From positions 2,604,001 to 2,668,000 of the forward strand of contig CAVWCQ010000008.1 in assembly GCA_963753545.1 (NCBI GenBank): DNA of 64,000 nucleotides. Direction: 5' to 3'. Shown in pieces: positions 53,001-62,075 of the stretch. A model generated the notes under the pieces. The model saw nothing but the letters and a program-made list of their open reading frames with translations, made no database searches and was not told the DNA's origin. The stretch is from CAVWCQ01 sp963753545. Its GTDB lineage: Bacteria; Chloroflexota; Anaerolineae; Aggregatilineales; Aggregatilineaceae. The position numbers and the translations under genes were made by a program. Each line of letters opens with the position of its first letter. The first letter of the stretch is position 1.

Positions 53001-53413
53001 TGCAGGAAATTGGGATGGCTTGCACTGCCGATGATCGTAATATAGCCGCTCACGATATTCCCGTACGCTGGGAATGTGATGCGGATATCATACGGGTAAG
53101 TGGTTGCTGTCGGGAAACCAGGATTCCAGGTAGGGAACGGTGTATAGACGGACGTCGGCCTGTACACCAGTTGGGTGGAAGTCGGCACCTGGTAAAAAGG
53201 TCGGGTAGGAGATGCCCCGGCCCCGAAAGGCGTGAACGTAGGCACGATGGTTCGCGTTCCGGGAGGAGTAATGGTCGCCGGAACGGTTGGAGCGCCTGCA
53301 TCCTTTTTTTTGTTTTTATTGCTGCTAAGACTGCAAGCCATGCCAGCGATCAGGAGCATAATCAGCACGAGGCTTACAGGCAGCAGCGCTACACGTCTTC
53401 GATAGCGCGTCAT
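50024..53413 (-). CDS. Large surface lipoprotein with seven Ig/cadherin-like repeats and a C-terminal SGNH-like domain
   Basis: 1129 residues. The signal RRVALLPVSLVLIMLLIAGM with AC (lipobox) is followed by a Pro/Thr-rich stalk and an Ig-like domain. From about residue 245 seven repeats of roughly 95 residues begin with N-x-x-P-x-[IL] and contain DPDGD-like calcium sites (SDADGDTVNL, ADPDGDQLTV), typical of cadherin-like surface domains. The last 250 residues (FSKVGDDSVDS, ALISFRADNVVGVMPPEVF, VPLWNLWRAMAEHN) resemble an SGNH/GDSL hydrolase with an imperfect GDS block. Start 53413 has AAGGTG upstream. It probably anchors to and binds or modifies surface glycans. Confidence 0.85.
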   Translation of the reverse strand: MTRYRRRVALLPVSLVLIMLLIAGMACSLSSNKNKKKDAGAPTVPATITPPGTRTIVPTFTPFGAGASPTRPFYQVPTSTQLVYRPTSVYTPFPTWNPGFPTATTYPYDIRITFPAYGNIVSGYITIIGSASHPNFLQYALEWGPEPNPSNLWYPIPELPARSTIVLNGALGYWNTTSVNDGTYNLRAHVWLRDGTQTWSFPYTVVVVSNRRPTAVPSPTPTLRPNQNPTISPIPGQTVNSGQTIKIPVTVSDADGDTVNLFVASSNTSVATASVTGAAEISVTGVTASGATITVTANDNHGGVVSTSFVVNVQGQNRAPTLSPISNQTVNTGNTLDLPITAADPDGDQLTVTATSDTTAIATAAMTNATTLRITGVATGKANVTVTANDGKGGVISATFQVTVGTPNQPPSISPIAPQSMAENETKNITYTASDPDGNQITAVVSSDNQNVVTASIPQAGTIALAAKSQGTASVTLTVTDNVNPPVSTIFTVSVAVGNRPPTIATISPQTMSSTDTLKVAFTASDPDNDQLDVSAASDNEGVVSASVTGSGEITLQAHAAGTATITVRAKDPTNPEVTATFTVSVAAVNLPPTLGPIGPQAMNAGTTLDLAYAATDPEGAALNAQAISNNEGVVSASVTSPGLIHLIANGAGTATITVTVSDGVNEAVTTTFDVTVQQNQAPQVSPVEPQTVNAGSTITVPINATDPEGDPVSVTMAATTDPNIATATAGNMSVDITGISAGGTTVSVDVSDNKNAVTTITFQVNVNSVNNPPVIEQVPDQTLRIGEQISVAITISDPDNDAIVLTAISANNGVASAEAVGNNTVVLTGVAEGAVVINLTADDGKGGVVNGAFNVTVTAAPPPALDLMAYPVLPDISQEMAYQLGLIYQGGLGLGNQGHAFSKVGDDSVDSQNFMVPFATPGSYDLSNYGSLQSTIDFYAGTSVRGGDPSINSFNVDSIAAGSDFSIDTLFETSPAGTACDTIGGGQNISCEYLLTHPSIALISFRADNVVGVMPPEVFRDTLNTLVVQSESTYGVIPVLATIPTDSGHTTDEIAPYNQVIVDVASQAGVPLWNLWRAMAEHNITDPYTVAPEGSANFSNSALNYGYNVRNLTALQVLETVRQAAGIQ

Positions 53414-53473
53414 AAGAGACACCTTCCAGTGCAAAAGTAGTCAGAACGGTAAGCGTAAAATCGCCTTGTGACT

Positions 53474-53502
53474 ATTGTAAGCCTGTTCCCCCGCGCCTAC
53501 AA
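53474..53502 (-). promoter_or_regulatory. Probable promoter of the surface lipoprotein gene
   Basis: On the minus strand TTGTAG (53502-53497), 17 bp and TACAAT (53479-53474) resemble a sigma-70 promoter, 61 bp upstream of the lipoprotein ATG. Confidence 0.5.
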
Positions 53503-53552
53503 CGCGCTTGCCTAACGCACAGCAGACGATCACCCCACTGTAAAGTGAGAAA

Positions 53553-53578
53553 CAAAAAACGGCATTTTTCACGCCGTC
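53553..53578 (-). terminator. Terminator after the small zinc-finger gene
   Basis: On the minus strand ACGGC (53577-53573) and GCCGT (53563-53559) form a 5-bp stem followed by TTTTTG. It separates the zinc-finger gene from the surface lipoprotein promoter. Confidence 0.7.
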
Positions 53579-53605
53579 TTTCTTGAAATAAGAAAAGTGT
53601 GCTTT

Positions 53606-53761
53606 CTATTTCTTCGCTTCGGGCCGATCCCCTTTTGAGGATGCTCCCGCTGTTGCGATGGCGACCAGCGCCGGGCATTCGCGGCTGAGATGCCACCCCA
53701 ATTTGTCTGGGCTGACCAGAGGTTTACCACAATGTGGGCACGTTGTTTCGACAGCAGACAT
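53606..53761 (-). CDS. Small C2HC zinc-finger protein (51 residues)
   Basis: Starting at ATG 53761 the frame reads MSAVETTCPHCGKPLVSPDK and continues LGWHLSRECP, giving C-x2-C-x12-H-x4-C, a plausible single zinc-binding finger. The last 20 residues are Ala/Ser/Lys-rich and disordered. It lies between two rho-independent terminators, so it should have its own transcript, and it sits just downstream of rpoB. Very short genes are easily missed; the ordered Cys/His pattern is the main support. Function unknown; nucleic acid or protein binding is possible. Confidence 0.6.
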   Translation of the reverse strand: MSAVETTCPHCGKPLVSPDKLGWHLSRECPALVAIATAGASSKGDRPEAKK

Positions 53762-53842
53762 TAAATAATCTCGCAGGATAAAAAGGATTCAACAAGGCGA
53801 GAGTGTAGATCGGGGGGAGGAAAGCCGCAAAAAGAGATTCCA

Positions 53843-53879
53843 TAAAAAAAGCGGGTAAAAGGTTGGACTTTTACCCGCT
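53843..53879 (-). terminator. Rho-independent terminator of rpoB
   Basis: AGCGGGTAAAAG (53850-53861) pairs over 12 bp with CTTTTACCCGCT (53868-53879), with a 6-base loop and a T7 run on the minus strand. It lies 26 bp after the rpoB stop and would block read-through to any downstream gene. Confidence 0.93.
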
Positions 53880-53905
53880 CATCAAATCGTTTTTCAGCGT
53901 TGGAT

Positions 53906-56900
53906 TTAGTGGTTGTCAGCCAGTCCTAACAGGCCCATCGGCATCTTTGGCTGGCGAGATTTTTCCTCGTCCTTGCCAAAGCGGATGATTTCGCCTGTAT
54001 CGGAGATGGCCTCAACGGCGAGACCCAGGCTTTGCAGTTCCTTGACCAGGACGCGGAAGCTGGCAGGCACGCCGGGTTCTTCAATCGGCTCGCCCTTAAC
54101 AATCGCCTCGTAGGTCTTGACGCGGCCCTGAACATCGTCCGACTTGACGGTCAGCATTTCTTGCAAAGTATGCGCCGCGCCGTAGGCTTCCAGCGCCCAC
54201 ACTTCCATTTCACCGAAGCGCTGTCCACCGAACTGCGCCTTGCCACCGAGCGGCTGCTGCGTCACAAGGCTGTATGGGCCAGTCGAACGCGCGTGAACCT
54301 TATCCTCGACCAGATGTGCCAGTTTCAGCATGTGAATAATGCCGACGGTCACCGGCTGATCGAAGGCTTCGCCCGTCTTGCCATCGAACAGGCGCTGCTT
54401 GCCGAAGATCGGGATAGGCAGGCCGTTCTGGAGGGCAGCACGCCGCGTGATTTCGCGCAGTTCGTCTTCGCTCGCATTTTCGGGCGCGGTCAGTCCAGCC
54501 ACAAGTTCCAGCCAGAGCACCAGCGTTGCGTAGCGGGTATTCCGATCCCGGCGTATGCGCTCCTCGACGGTGACATTCGGCTCACCAAACTGCAGGATAT
54601 CATCCGGGTTGAAATTCTGTTCACGCAGCCATTCACGCAGGACGGACCGGCGCGCATAGACATATTCCAGTGCCAGCCGTTCCATGTCATATCCATCCAT
54701 CTGGCTCAGCCAGTGGTCGATATACAGGCGGCGAACCTCATCATCGTCTTCGAGGTACTCGGTATCGTACTGCTCTTCTTTCAGCCAGTTCCAGGCGCGC
54801 TCGGTAACGTCTTTCCACGCCAGATCGACCATCCAGGCACGTCCCAGTTCGGCTTCGATTTCGTTTTCTTCAGCGCCATCGAATACCGGGGAAATGGCCC
54901 GGAAGCCCAACCGGTCTGCCGCCCAGCCGAGGTGCGTTTCGAGCACCTGGCCGATGTTCATACGGCCCGGCACACCCAGGGGGTTGAGAATGATTTCGAT
55001 AGAGGTGCCATCCTGCAGGAAGGGCATATCTTCAATCGATACAACCTTCGAGATAACACCCTTGTTTCCGTGACGGCCAGCCATCTTGTCGCCCTGGGTC
55101 AGCTTGCGCTTCTGCGCCACGCTGACACGCACCATCTGGTCCACTCCGGCGGGCAGATCGCGGTGTTCTTCGCGGGTGAAGATTTTGACATCTACAACCT
55201 TGCCCTTTTCACCGTGCGGCAGGCGCAGAGACGAGTTTTTCACTTCGCGAGCTTTTTCACCGAAGATCGCGCGCAGCAGTTTTTCTTCGGGGCTGAGTTC
55301 TTTTTCACCCTTCGGCGTAATCTTGCCGACCAGGATATCGTTCGGTCCAACGTCCGCGCCGATGCGGATGATGCCATGCTCATCCAGGTCTTTCAGCGCA
55401 TCCTCGCCCACATTCGGAATATCATAGGTGATTTCTTCGGGGCCAAGCTTGGTATCGCGCGCTTCGACTTCGTGCTTCTCGATGTGAATCGAGGTGAACT
55501 TGTCGTCGCGCACCATCTGCTCACTGATCAGCAGGGCGTCTTCGTAGTTGCCGCCTTCCCATGACAGGAAAGCGCACAGCACGTCGTGACCGAGAGCCAA
55601 CTGCCCGTAAACAGTAGAAGAACTGTCGGCAATCACCTCGCCAGCGTGGATAAACTGGCCCTTTTGGACCACCGGACGCTGGTCAATGCAGGTGGACTGG
55701 TTGGAACGGTTGTATTTGCGCAGGCGGTAGGTGCGAATGCCCTTATCGTTGCGGACGACAATCTGATCGCCCGTCACCGAGAGAACTTCGCCGCTGTCAT
55801 CCGAGACCAGAACCTGTCCGGAGTCATAAGCTGCCTGCCGTTCGACACCCGTACTCACAATCGGAATATCGGGCCGCAGCAAAGGCACAGCCTGGCGCTG
55901 CATGTTCGAACCCATCAGGGCGCGGTTGGCGTCGTCGTGTTCCAGGAATGGAATCAACGCCGCCGAAATACCCACAATCTGGCGGGGCGCAACGTCCATA
56001 TAATCCATCCGTACCGACGGGGCCACCAGGAAACGCTGGTGGTTGCGAGAAGAGACCTTTTCACTCATAAACTGCTTCTTCTCGTCCAACTGTGCGTTCG
56101 CCTGGGCGATCATATAGCGGTCTTCTTCATCCGCGGAGAGGTAGGCTACTTCTTCGCTGACAAAGGGGATGATCGGAACCTTGCTGATACCCAGTTTAGC
56201 CAACTGCTTCAGCAGCGCAGTGTCAATCACAGCCCCTGCTGCGATAGTCTTGCCTGATTCACTTTCAACGTCTTCACGAACCGTGCGGCCCATGATCAAA
56301 GGATCATCGACTGCCAGTTCGCGGTAAACCTTCCGGTAGGGGGTTTCGATGAACCCATACTCGTTGACGCGCCCGTAGCTTGCCAGACGACCAATAAGGC
56401 CGATGTTCGGACCTTCCGGCGTTTCGATGGGGCAGATACGTCCATAGTGGCTGTGGTGCACGTCGCGGACATCGAAGCCCGCGCGTTCACGTCGCAGACC
56501 ACCGGGGCCTAACGCGGACAGCGTGCGTTTGTGGGTCAGTTCGGCCAGTGGGTTTGTCTGATCCATAAACTGGGACAACTGGCTGGACCCAAAGAATTCG
56601 CGCACGGCAGCTACCACCGGACGGATATTGATCAGCGTCATGGGCGAGAGGCTGTCGGATTCACGAATCGACATACGCTCGCGGACGACGCGCTCCATAC
56701 GGCGCAGGCCAATGCGCAGCGCGTTCTGGATCAGTTCCCCGACGGTCTTCACCCGGCGGTTGCCCAGGTGGTCGATATCGTCCGGCTGTTCCAGTCCGTT
56801 GTTGATCAGAATCATCCGCTCCAACACCTTCACCAGGTCGAACTTGGTGATAGTGCGGCGCGAACGCGGCATCACATCGTCTATACGCAGGCGCTGGTTC

Positions 56901-57820
56901 AGTTTATAACGCCCAACGCGATCCAGGTCATAGCGGCGCTGGTCGAACAACTGGCTTTCCAGGTATTCGCGGGCATTATCAAGCGTCGGCGGGTCGCCGG
57001 GACGCATGCGCTTATAGAACTCCAGCAGAGCGGCTTCGGCAACGGATTGGCCTTCGCGCGTTTCCCACTGGGGTTCCATGCGGATTGTGCCAGCCAGGTA
57101 CTGGTGATCCGGGTTGTTGTCAACTTCCTTGTACAGGTTGAGCAGTTCTTCGTCCGACCCATCCTGGATGGGGGACTGGCTGCCAAAACCGTCATCCACT
57201 GCGGCCAAAGCGCGCAGCAAGATCGTCACGGGAATGGTACGCTTGCGGTTAAACTTGATCGCCAGATAGTCGCTCTTGCGGGTTTCAAATTCCATCCACG
57301 CGCCGCGATCCGGGATCAGTTTAGCTGTCGAGAGCTTGCGCCCGGTAGTCCGATCTTCTTCGGCATCAAAATAGACGCCGGGCGACCGGATCAACTGGCT
57401 GACGACCACGCGCTCGGTCCCATTAATGATAAACGTGCCCTTCTCGGTCATCAGGGGGAAATCACCCATGAAGATATCCGAGATGACCACTTCGTCGCCC
57501 GCTGCACGATTGACTAACGCCACTTTCACATACAGGGGCGCAGCGAACGTGATATCACGTTCCAGACAGATTTCTTCTGAATACTTCGGCTCTTCGAACC
57601 AGTAGTAGAGGCCAAACTCCGCCGCTTCCTTGGTACTGCCAGGGAAGTAGAGGCGCAGATTGCCATTGAAACTCTCAATTGGGCTGATTTCATCGAAAAG
57701 CTCATTCAGGCCTTCGTCACGGAATCGCCGGAATGAATCCAACTGAATTTCGATCAGTGAAGGCAGATCTTGCACGTCACTGGAACGTGCGTAGTTCTTT
57801 TCATCAAGCCGCCGCTGCAT
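53906..57820 (-). CDS. rpoB: DNA-directed RNA polymerase subunit beta
   Basis: 1304 residues, uninterrupted. The protein opens with [17 protein letters not shown] and contains the rifampicin pocket ([20 protein letters not shown]), [34 protein letters not shown], the [19 protein letters not shown] catalytic region and the C-terminal [20 protein letters not shown]. It forms the active centre with beta-prime. The start has GAGGAG 6 bases upstream. Unusually, neither rpoC nor rplL is adjacent: a strong terminator follows, then a tiny zinc-finger gene, and a histidine kinase gene lies upstream. In the rifampicin pocket the position of E. coli Arg529 is Thr (HKRTLSALG). Confidence 0.98.
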   Translation of the reverse strand: MQRRLDEKNYARSSDVQDLPSLIEIQLDSFRRFRDEGLNELFDEISPIESFNGNLRLYFPGSTKEAAEFGLYYWFEEPKYSEEICLERDITFAAPLYVKVALVNRAAGDEVVISDIFMGDFPLMTEKGTFIINGTERVVVSQLIRSPGVYFDAEEDRTTGRKLSTAKLIPDRGAWMEFETRKSDYLAIKFNRKRTIPVTILLRALAAVDDGFGSQSPIQDGSDEELLNLYKEVDNNPDHQYLAGTIRMEPQWETREGQSVAEAALLEFYKRMRPGDPPTLDNAREYLESQLFDQRRYDLDRVGRYKLNQRLRIDDVMPRSRRTITKFDLVKVLERMILINNGLEQPDDIDHLGNRRVKTVGELIQNALRIGLRRMERVVRERMSIRESDSLSPMTLINIRPVVAAVREFFGSSQLSQFMDQTNPLAELTHKRTLSALGPGGLRRERAGFDVRDVHHSHYGRICPIETPEGPNIGLIGRLASYGRVNEYGFIETPYRKVYRELAVDDPLIMGRTVREDVESESGKTIAAGAVIDTALLKQLAKLGISKVPIIPFVSEEVAYLSADEEDRYMIAQANAQLDEKKQFMSEKVSSRNHQRFLVAPSVRMDYMDVAPRQIVGISAALIPFLEHDDANRALMGSNMQRQAVPLLRPDIPIVSTGVERQAAYDSGQVLVSDDSGEVLSVTGDQIVVRNDKGIRTYRLRKYNRSNQSTCIDQRPVVQKGQFIHAGEVIADSSSTVYGQLALGHDVLCAFLSWEGGNYEDALLISEQMVRDDKFTSIHIEKHEVEARDTKLGPEEITYDIPNVGEDALKDLDEHGIIRIGADVGPNDILVGKITPKGEKELSPEEKLLRAIFGEKAREVKNSSLRLPHGEKGKVVDVKIFTREEHRDLPAGVDQMVRVSVAQKRKLTQGDKMAGRHGNKGVISKVVSIEDMPFLQDGTSIEIILNPLGVPGRMNIGQVLETHLGWAADRLGFRAISPVFDGAEENEIEAELGRAWMVDLAWKDVTERAWNWLKEEQYDTEYLEDDDEVRRLYIDHWLSQMDGYDMERLALEYVYARRSVLREWLREQNFNPDDILQFGEPNVTVEERIRRDRNTRYATLVLWLELVAGLTAPENASEDELREITRRAALQNGLPIPIFGKQRLFDGKTGEAFDQPVTVGIIHMLKLAHLVEDKVHARSTGPYSLVTQQPLGGKAQFGGQRFGEMEVWALEAYGAAHTLQEMLTVKSDDVQGRVKTYEAIVKGEPIEEPGVPASFRVLVKELQSLGLAVEAISDTGEIIRFGKDEEKSRQPKMPMGLLGLADNH

Positions 57821-57964
57821 TCACCACTCCTCGAGGACACTGAATTGGCAAATAGAGTCTAATTCGACCGGTGTTGACCGACATGGGGGAAGGGAGAACT
57901 TGTCTCCTTATTGATGTGTTCAAGGTCAAGATGTCTAGACAAACCAAGAGGTTACGGAATAATC

Positions 57965-57992
57965 AGTATAACATGGGATTTATTAATGTCAA
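57965..57992 (-). promoter_or_regulatory. Sigma-70-type promoter of rpoB
   Basis: On the minus strand a perfect TTGACA (57992-57987), a 16-bp spacer and TATACT (57970-57965). It predicts a leader of about 135-140 nt before the rpoB start. This gives rpoB its own strong promoter rather than read-through from ribosomal protein genes. Confidence 0.8.
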
Positions 57993-58074
57993 TGCCCAGA
58001 CGCCAATCAATTTTGGGAACGTCTGCGCCGCAGATTCGACGTTAGAGGGTTTTATGCACTTTTTTCTCTCTTAT

Positions 58075-58308
58075 ATCTTCAAATTAGTACTTAAAGTTCA
58101 ACCTTAAAGGAGTATTTTGTGGAGCAATCGGGTGTATCCTAAGAATAAGCGCCTGCCATACCTTGGCGATTGTATGACTCATAAGTAATACGATCTGCCA
58201 AAAAGCGCCAAAAATAAAAGCTTGTGTAAGGTTAGGAAACGGTTAGTCGTGAAACCGAAAAAGGGGGGGTAGAGACTCCTCACGGCGGCGAAGTGATCAA
58301 CTAATTTT
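58075..58308 (+). ncRNA. Candidate structured RNA or element, copy 2 (unidentified)
   Basis: Second copy of the element at 9262-9483, in the 544-bp gap between the histidine kinase gene and rpoB. Block 1 (58075-58117) has TTAAAGTTCAACCTTAA and GGAGTATTTT. Block 2 (about 58229-58270) has CGGTT-AGTCGTGA-AACCG, a perfect 5-bp hairpin. Block 3 (58291-58304) is AAGTGATCAACTAA. The ends AAATTAGT and ACTAATTT pair over 8 bp, and on the plus strand a T6 run follows as in a terminator. It lies upstream of, and apart from, the rpoB promoter. Copy 1 is co-directional with its neighbours and this copy is opposed to them, which argues for an autonomous unit rather than an mRNA leader. 57993-58074 shows nothing else. 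Confidence 0.5.
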
Positions 58309-58364
58309 TTCTAATAATTTGTTAGTAGAGATGAAACTGCACCAGATATAGGTCGTAACAAATG

Positions 58365-60218
58365 CTAGGTCGGGGTTGGGCAAACCGGCAAGGTGAAGGT
58401 AAAGGTACTGCCCTGCCCTGGTACGCTTTGCACGATCAGATCGCCGCCCATCAGGTGCAGTAAATTCTGGGTGATCGCCAATCCAAGGCCCGATCCCGGC
58501 TGGCCTGTCACATGGGTGTGCTCGGCACGCCAGAACTTTGTCCCCAATTTGGCTATCTGTTCGGGAGTCATACCGATGCCCGTATCGGTCACACTGAGAC
58601 TCAAATAACTATCGTGCGATGCGCCGCCCAAAGTAATCGTGCCGCCTTCGGGCGTGTACTTATAAGCATTGCTGAGCAGATTGACCAAAATCTGGATCAC
58701 CCGGCTGCGATCTCCCCAGCATACCGGAAGGTTCAGTGGGACTTCGTCAACCAGTTGGTGACCGTGCTCTTCGATAAGCTGCATGACCCCGTCTTTGGCT
58801 TCGTCTACAACGGCGCGCAAATCAACCGCTTCGGGATTAACGTTAAGCTGCCCGCTTTCTATTCGGCTGATATCGGTCAAATCGCTAACCAGCACCATCA
58901 TCCGCTGGACATTTCTTTTGATGGTCGCGATGAAATTGTGCTGCTGGTCGTTTACCTGCCCGGCAATTGGCAGCAAATCCGCATAGCCGTTGATGCTCGT
59001 CATCGGGACTTTTAACTCGTGCGCAACCAGGCTGACAAATTCCGACTTCGCCCGGTTTGCTGCCTGCACCGCATCATAGAGCCGCCCGTTTTCAATCGCG
59101 ATAGAGGCGCGATCAGCCAGCCGAGAGACAAGCGCCTGGGCATCTTCATTAAACGCATCGGCCCTCACGGCGGCCAGCATCACGACACCGATCACGCTGT
59201 TTTCACGGCGGATCGGCACGCAAAAGACCGTGCGCTGCGGCTCGATGTTGGGTGCGGAGATTTGTAACGCGGCTTCCTGCGTTTCAAACACTTGTCCGAT
59301 CAGCGGGTGCATAAGCGGCAGTTCCGCCGTATCGGAGAATTCGTCTGGTTCGCCATAGTGGGCGACCAGCCTCACCGTATTGCTATCAGCATCCAGCAGG
59401 CCGAGGCTGGCGCTCTGCGCATTGCACAGGCGTGAGGACCATTCCAGCGTGATCCTCATCGCGTGCGACATATCAAGCGTCTCATTAAGCTGGCGGTCAA
59501 TCCATTGCAGCATGGTCAGTTCTTCCACGCGATCCGCCAGCGCCTGGTCTTTCGCTCCATAGAGGCGAGCGTTATCGATGGCTACCGCTGCCTGTGCGGC
59601 AAATGCATCGAGCACATCCAGGTCTTTCTCCGAGAACAACCCGGCCCGGATGCGATTATCAACATAAACGACGCCGATGATGTTCCCTCTGGCGCGCAGC
59701 GGACTTGCCATAATGCTCAGCAGCGCATGAGTCACAATGCTCTGCTGCCCTGCGTACCGGGGATCGGTCTGGGCGTTCGTCGTCACAACAGGCTCGCCGC
59801 TGTTCATCACGTCGTGGGTGATCGTCCGGCTGACAGCAAACGCGCCGCTGTCGAGCGTTTCCTGGTCAAGATTGCGCGCGACACGTACTTCCAACTGCCC
59901 ATCGTCATTGAGTAGCATCAAAAAACCACGTTCTGCCCCAGTCAGTTCGATGATTGCGTCCATCACCTGATCAAGCACCGTTTGCAAGTCCAGCGATGAC
60001 CCGATCACCTGACTCACGTCGTATAGCGCTGCCAGCCGCCTTTGCTGAACCGACTGCTCATGATTGATAGTCAGTGCTTCCAGCAAACGGTCCAGGTCTG
60101 ACAGTCTTTCATCAAGATAGGACTGGTTAAGTGTTCGGGACTGAATCTGGGTGCGCAGCAGTGTAATGTTCTGGCGTGCCTGGGCAAGCGCCATTTCCAA
60201 TTCGTGTCCGGTGCTCAT
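58365..60218 (-). CDS. Sensor histidine kinase with two GAF domains
   Basis: 617 residues, no membrane segment. A coiled-coil N-terminus (to about 60) is followed by two GAF sensor domains (about 65-215, starting AALYDVSQVIGSSLDLQTVL, and 240-380). Then come the HisKA dimerisation helix with FVSLVAHELKVPMTSINGY (phospho-acceptor His) and an ATPase domain with ILVNLLSNAYKYTPEGG (N box), VTDTGIGM (G1) and GSGLGLAI (G2). It senses a cytoplasmic signal through the GAF domains and phosphorylates an unidentified regulator. Its ATG overlaps the stop of nth by 4 bp. Confidence 0.93.
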   Translation of the reverse strand: MSTGHELEMALAQARQNITLLRTQIQSRTLNQSYLDERLSDLDRLLEALTINHEQSVQQRRLAALYDVSQVIGSSLDLQTVLDQVMDAIIELTGAERGFLMLLNDDGQLEVRVARNLDQETLDSGAFAVSRTITHDVMNSGEPVVTTNAQTDPRYAGQQSIVTHALLSIMASPLRARGNIIGVVYVDNRIRAGLFSEKDLDVLDAFAAQAAVAIDNARLYGAKDQALADRVEELTMLQWIDRQLNETLDMSHAMRITLEWSSRLCNAQSASLGLLDADSNTVRLVAHYGEPDEFSDTAELPLMHPLIGQVFETQEAALQISAPNIEPQRTVFCVPIRRENSVIGVVMLAAVRADAFNEDAQALVSRLADRASIAIENGRLYDAVQAANRAKSEFVSLVAHELKVPMTSINGYADLLPIAGQVNDQQHNFIATIKRNVQRMMVLVSDLTDISRIESGQLNVNPEAVDLRAVVDEAKDGVMQLIEEHGHQLVDEVPLNLPVCWGDRSRVIQILVNLLSNAYKYTPEGGTITLGGASHDSYLSLSVTDTGIGMTPEQIAKLGTKFWRAEHTHVTGQPGSGLGLAITQNLLHLMGGDLIVQSVPGQGSTFTFTLPVCPTPT

Positions 60219-60892
60219 CGTGTTATCTGGTCCTGATAGTAATCACATAATTCCCGTAAAGGGCAGCGTTCGCAGCGCGGAAATCTGGCGTGGCAGATTT
60301 GCCGCCCATGTTGGATGATGTTCAGATGTGCCGGAAAATAATCCTCTGGCGGAATAATCGCTTCCAGCTCCTGGTGAGCACGCTCCGCACTCGTCTTGGG
60401 GCCAATCAATCCTAACCGTTGTGTGACACGGTGGATATGCGTATCCACCGGAAAAGCAGGCTTCTGAAACGCAAACAGCAAAATAATGGCTGCTGTTTTG
60501 GGGCCAATTCCATCGATCTGCGTCAGCCACTGCTTCGCCCCCGCGACATCCATATCACCCAGCAGGTCGAGCGTAATTGCGCCCTGGCTATTTGTCAGGT
60601 AATGGAGCGCGGCTTGAATGCGCGGCGCTTTCTGGTTAGCGAGACCCGCCGAGCGGATGGTTTGAACAACTTCACTGAGCGGGGCATCCCGCACAGCCTC
60701 CCACGAAGGGAAATGTTCCTTAAGGGCATCAAAAGCCACGTCCCGGTTGGAGTCCGTTGTGCTCTGGCTCAGAATTGTGCTGACCAATTCATCCACTGGC
60801 GGCAGTGAGGGCCGCCATTCGGGATATCCGTATAGTTCATTCAACAGAGCAGCAATGCGGCGATACTTCTCCCGCAGTTTATCCAGTTCCAA
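60215..60892 (-). CDS. nth: Endonuclease III (DNA glycosylase/AP lyase)
   Basis: 225 residues. STILSQSTTDSNRDVAFDAL, the helix-hairpin-helix IDGIGPKTAAIILLFAF, VDTHIHRVTQRLGL with the catalytic Asp, and the 4Fe-4S ligands C-x6-C-x2-C-x5-C in CHARFPRCERCPLRELC are all present. The usual Lys nucleophile position in the hairpin (GxGxxKxA) is present as GIGPKTA. It excises oxidised pyrimidines in base-excision repair. It is translationally coupled to the downstream histidine kinase gene. Confidence 0.93.
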   Translation of the reverse strand: MELDKLREKYRRIAALLNELYGYPEWRPSLPPVDELVSTILSQSTTDSNRDVAFDALKEHFPSWEAVRDAPLSEVVQTIRSAGLANQKAPRIQAALHYLTNSQGAITLDLLGDMDVAGAKQWLTQIDGIGPKTAAIILLFAFQKPAFPVDTHIHRVTQRLGLIGPKTSAERAHQELEAIIPPEDYFPAHLNIIQHGRQICHARFPRCERCPLRELCDYYQDQITR

Positions 60893-60986
60893 CGGTTAAT
60901 CCCTCACCACTCAAGCATACAACGCCTCAACTGTAGATGAAAGCGCGTAGGCTCAATTTTAATGATTTTTGCAGAAGCCGCTTTGC

Positions 60987-61922
60987 CTACACAATCAGAT
61001 CATCATAAAGGCGATCCAGACTCAGATCGATAACAACAGTTTCTCGCGTTCGCAGCGTCAGTGCTGCCGCCGATATGCCGAGCCGCATCGCCTCGTCTAG
61101 CGGCATTTCGTTGAGCAGGCCGCAGATAACCGCTGCTGTGAGCGCATCCCCCGCCCCGGTTGGATCGACAATTTGTGTCCGCAGAGCAGGCAGATGTCCG
61201 GCACTGCTGCCGTCCGCATAGGCTGCGCCGTGTTCGGCCATCGTGACGATGCCAATCTTGGCCCCCAGGCCGACCAGCCGCTGCGCCAGCCGGATCGCAT
61301 TTTCCCCATCAGCGGGTGCATCGGGCATGCCGCACAGAACTGCCGCTTCTCCCGCGTCGGGTGCAATCATGTAAAGATCGGGCAGATAAGGAACGAGCTT
61401 TGCCGCCAGGAGTTGTGATGTTGGATCCGCGCAAACAGGCACCTGAGCGCGTTTTGCTATCCGAAATAATGTTTTCAGTGATTTATCCGGCAAATTTGCA
61501 TCGACAACAATCATTGCTGCGGTACTGAGCAGCTCTTTCTGTGCCTGGATGTAATCGGGAGAAATCGAGTCGATGATGTCATACATGCTTACGGATAGAA
61601 ATAACTGCCCGGTCTGATCCATGATGGCGAGATAACTGCCAGTTTGGGCATCGGGCAAGCGCAGGACATGGCTAATATCAACTCCGGCCTCTCGGGTGTG
61701 AGCCAGCAGCAAATCACCTGCCTCATCCTGCCCAACCGCGGATAGCAGAATGGTGGAGATTTCCAGGCGAGCCAGATTTTCGGCAATATTGCGGGCAACG
61801 CCCCCTGCACCGCTGCGGATATCTCCCCTGTTGGATGTACCCATCTGAAGCGTATCGAACGGTCTGCCCTTGATATCGACGCCTGCTGCGCCGATCACGA
61901 TAACGGGTCTGCCTGAGTCCAT
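60987..61922 (-). CDS. PfkB-family carbohydrate or nucleoside kinase (PsuK-like)
   Basis: 311 residues. VIVIGAAGVDIKGRP opens the fold, GGVARNIAENLARL is the substrate-binding region, and IVDPTGAGDALTAAVICGLL is the PfkB signature with the catalytic Asp. GAAGVDIKG and SNRGDIRSGAGGVARN resemble pseudouridine kinases more than sugar kinases, but PsuG is not next to it. Start 61922 has AGGAG 6 bases upstream; 26 upstream in-frame residues are ignored. It is divergent from the TPR gene at 62076. Confidence 0.85.
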   Translation of the reverse strand: MDSGRPVIVIGAAGVDIKGRPFDTLQMGTSNRGDIRSGAGGVARNIAENLARLEISTILLSAVGQDEAGDLLLAHTREAGVDISHVLRLPDAQTGSYLAIMDQTGQLFLSVSMYDIIDSISPDYIQAQKELLSTAAMIVVDANLPDKSLKTLFRIAKRAQVPVCADPTSQLLAAKLVPYLPDLYMIAPDAGEAAVLCGMPDAPADGENAIRLAQRLVGLGAKIGIVTMAEHGAAYADGSSAGHLPALRTQIVDPTGAGDALTAAVICGLLNEMPLDEAMRLGISAAALTLRTRETVVIDLSLDRLYDDLIV

Positions 61923-62075
61923 CGTCTGCTCCTGGTGATCAACCAACTTGCTCCGATTGTGCCTTATGCACGAACCGCCGTCAAAGTCCCGACTTGTCAT
62001 AGAGCCAAGAAACGACTATATAGTAGAATCAGGTAGAATAGAAATAGGTTTTGGTACAGTCACGCTGGGGGCGGT

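Noticed and set aside
51737..53440. Long open frame (567 codons) on the plus strand
   Set aside because: It is antisense to the repeat-rich surface lipoprotein; its His/Arg-rich, low-complexity translation has no domain pattern, and the minus strand shows a signal peptide and clear repeats.
53472..53696. 74-codon minus-strand open frame overlapping the zinc-finger gene
   Set aside because: It is in a different frame, Arg-rich without motif, and it crosses a terminator; the 51-residue frame with ordered Cys/His residues is preferred.
54032..55564. 510-codon open frame on the plus strand
   Set aside because: It is antisense to rpoB, whose identity is certain; the frame is a by-product of rpoB codon bias, as is the one at 56531-57517.
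57821..58364. tRNA, rRNA, tmRNA or RNase P gene in the rpoB upstream gap
   Set aside because: None of the diagnostic sequences (CCA-ended cloverleaf, tmRNA or RNase P conserved cores) was found in this gap or in the other spacers.
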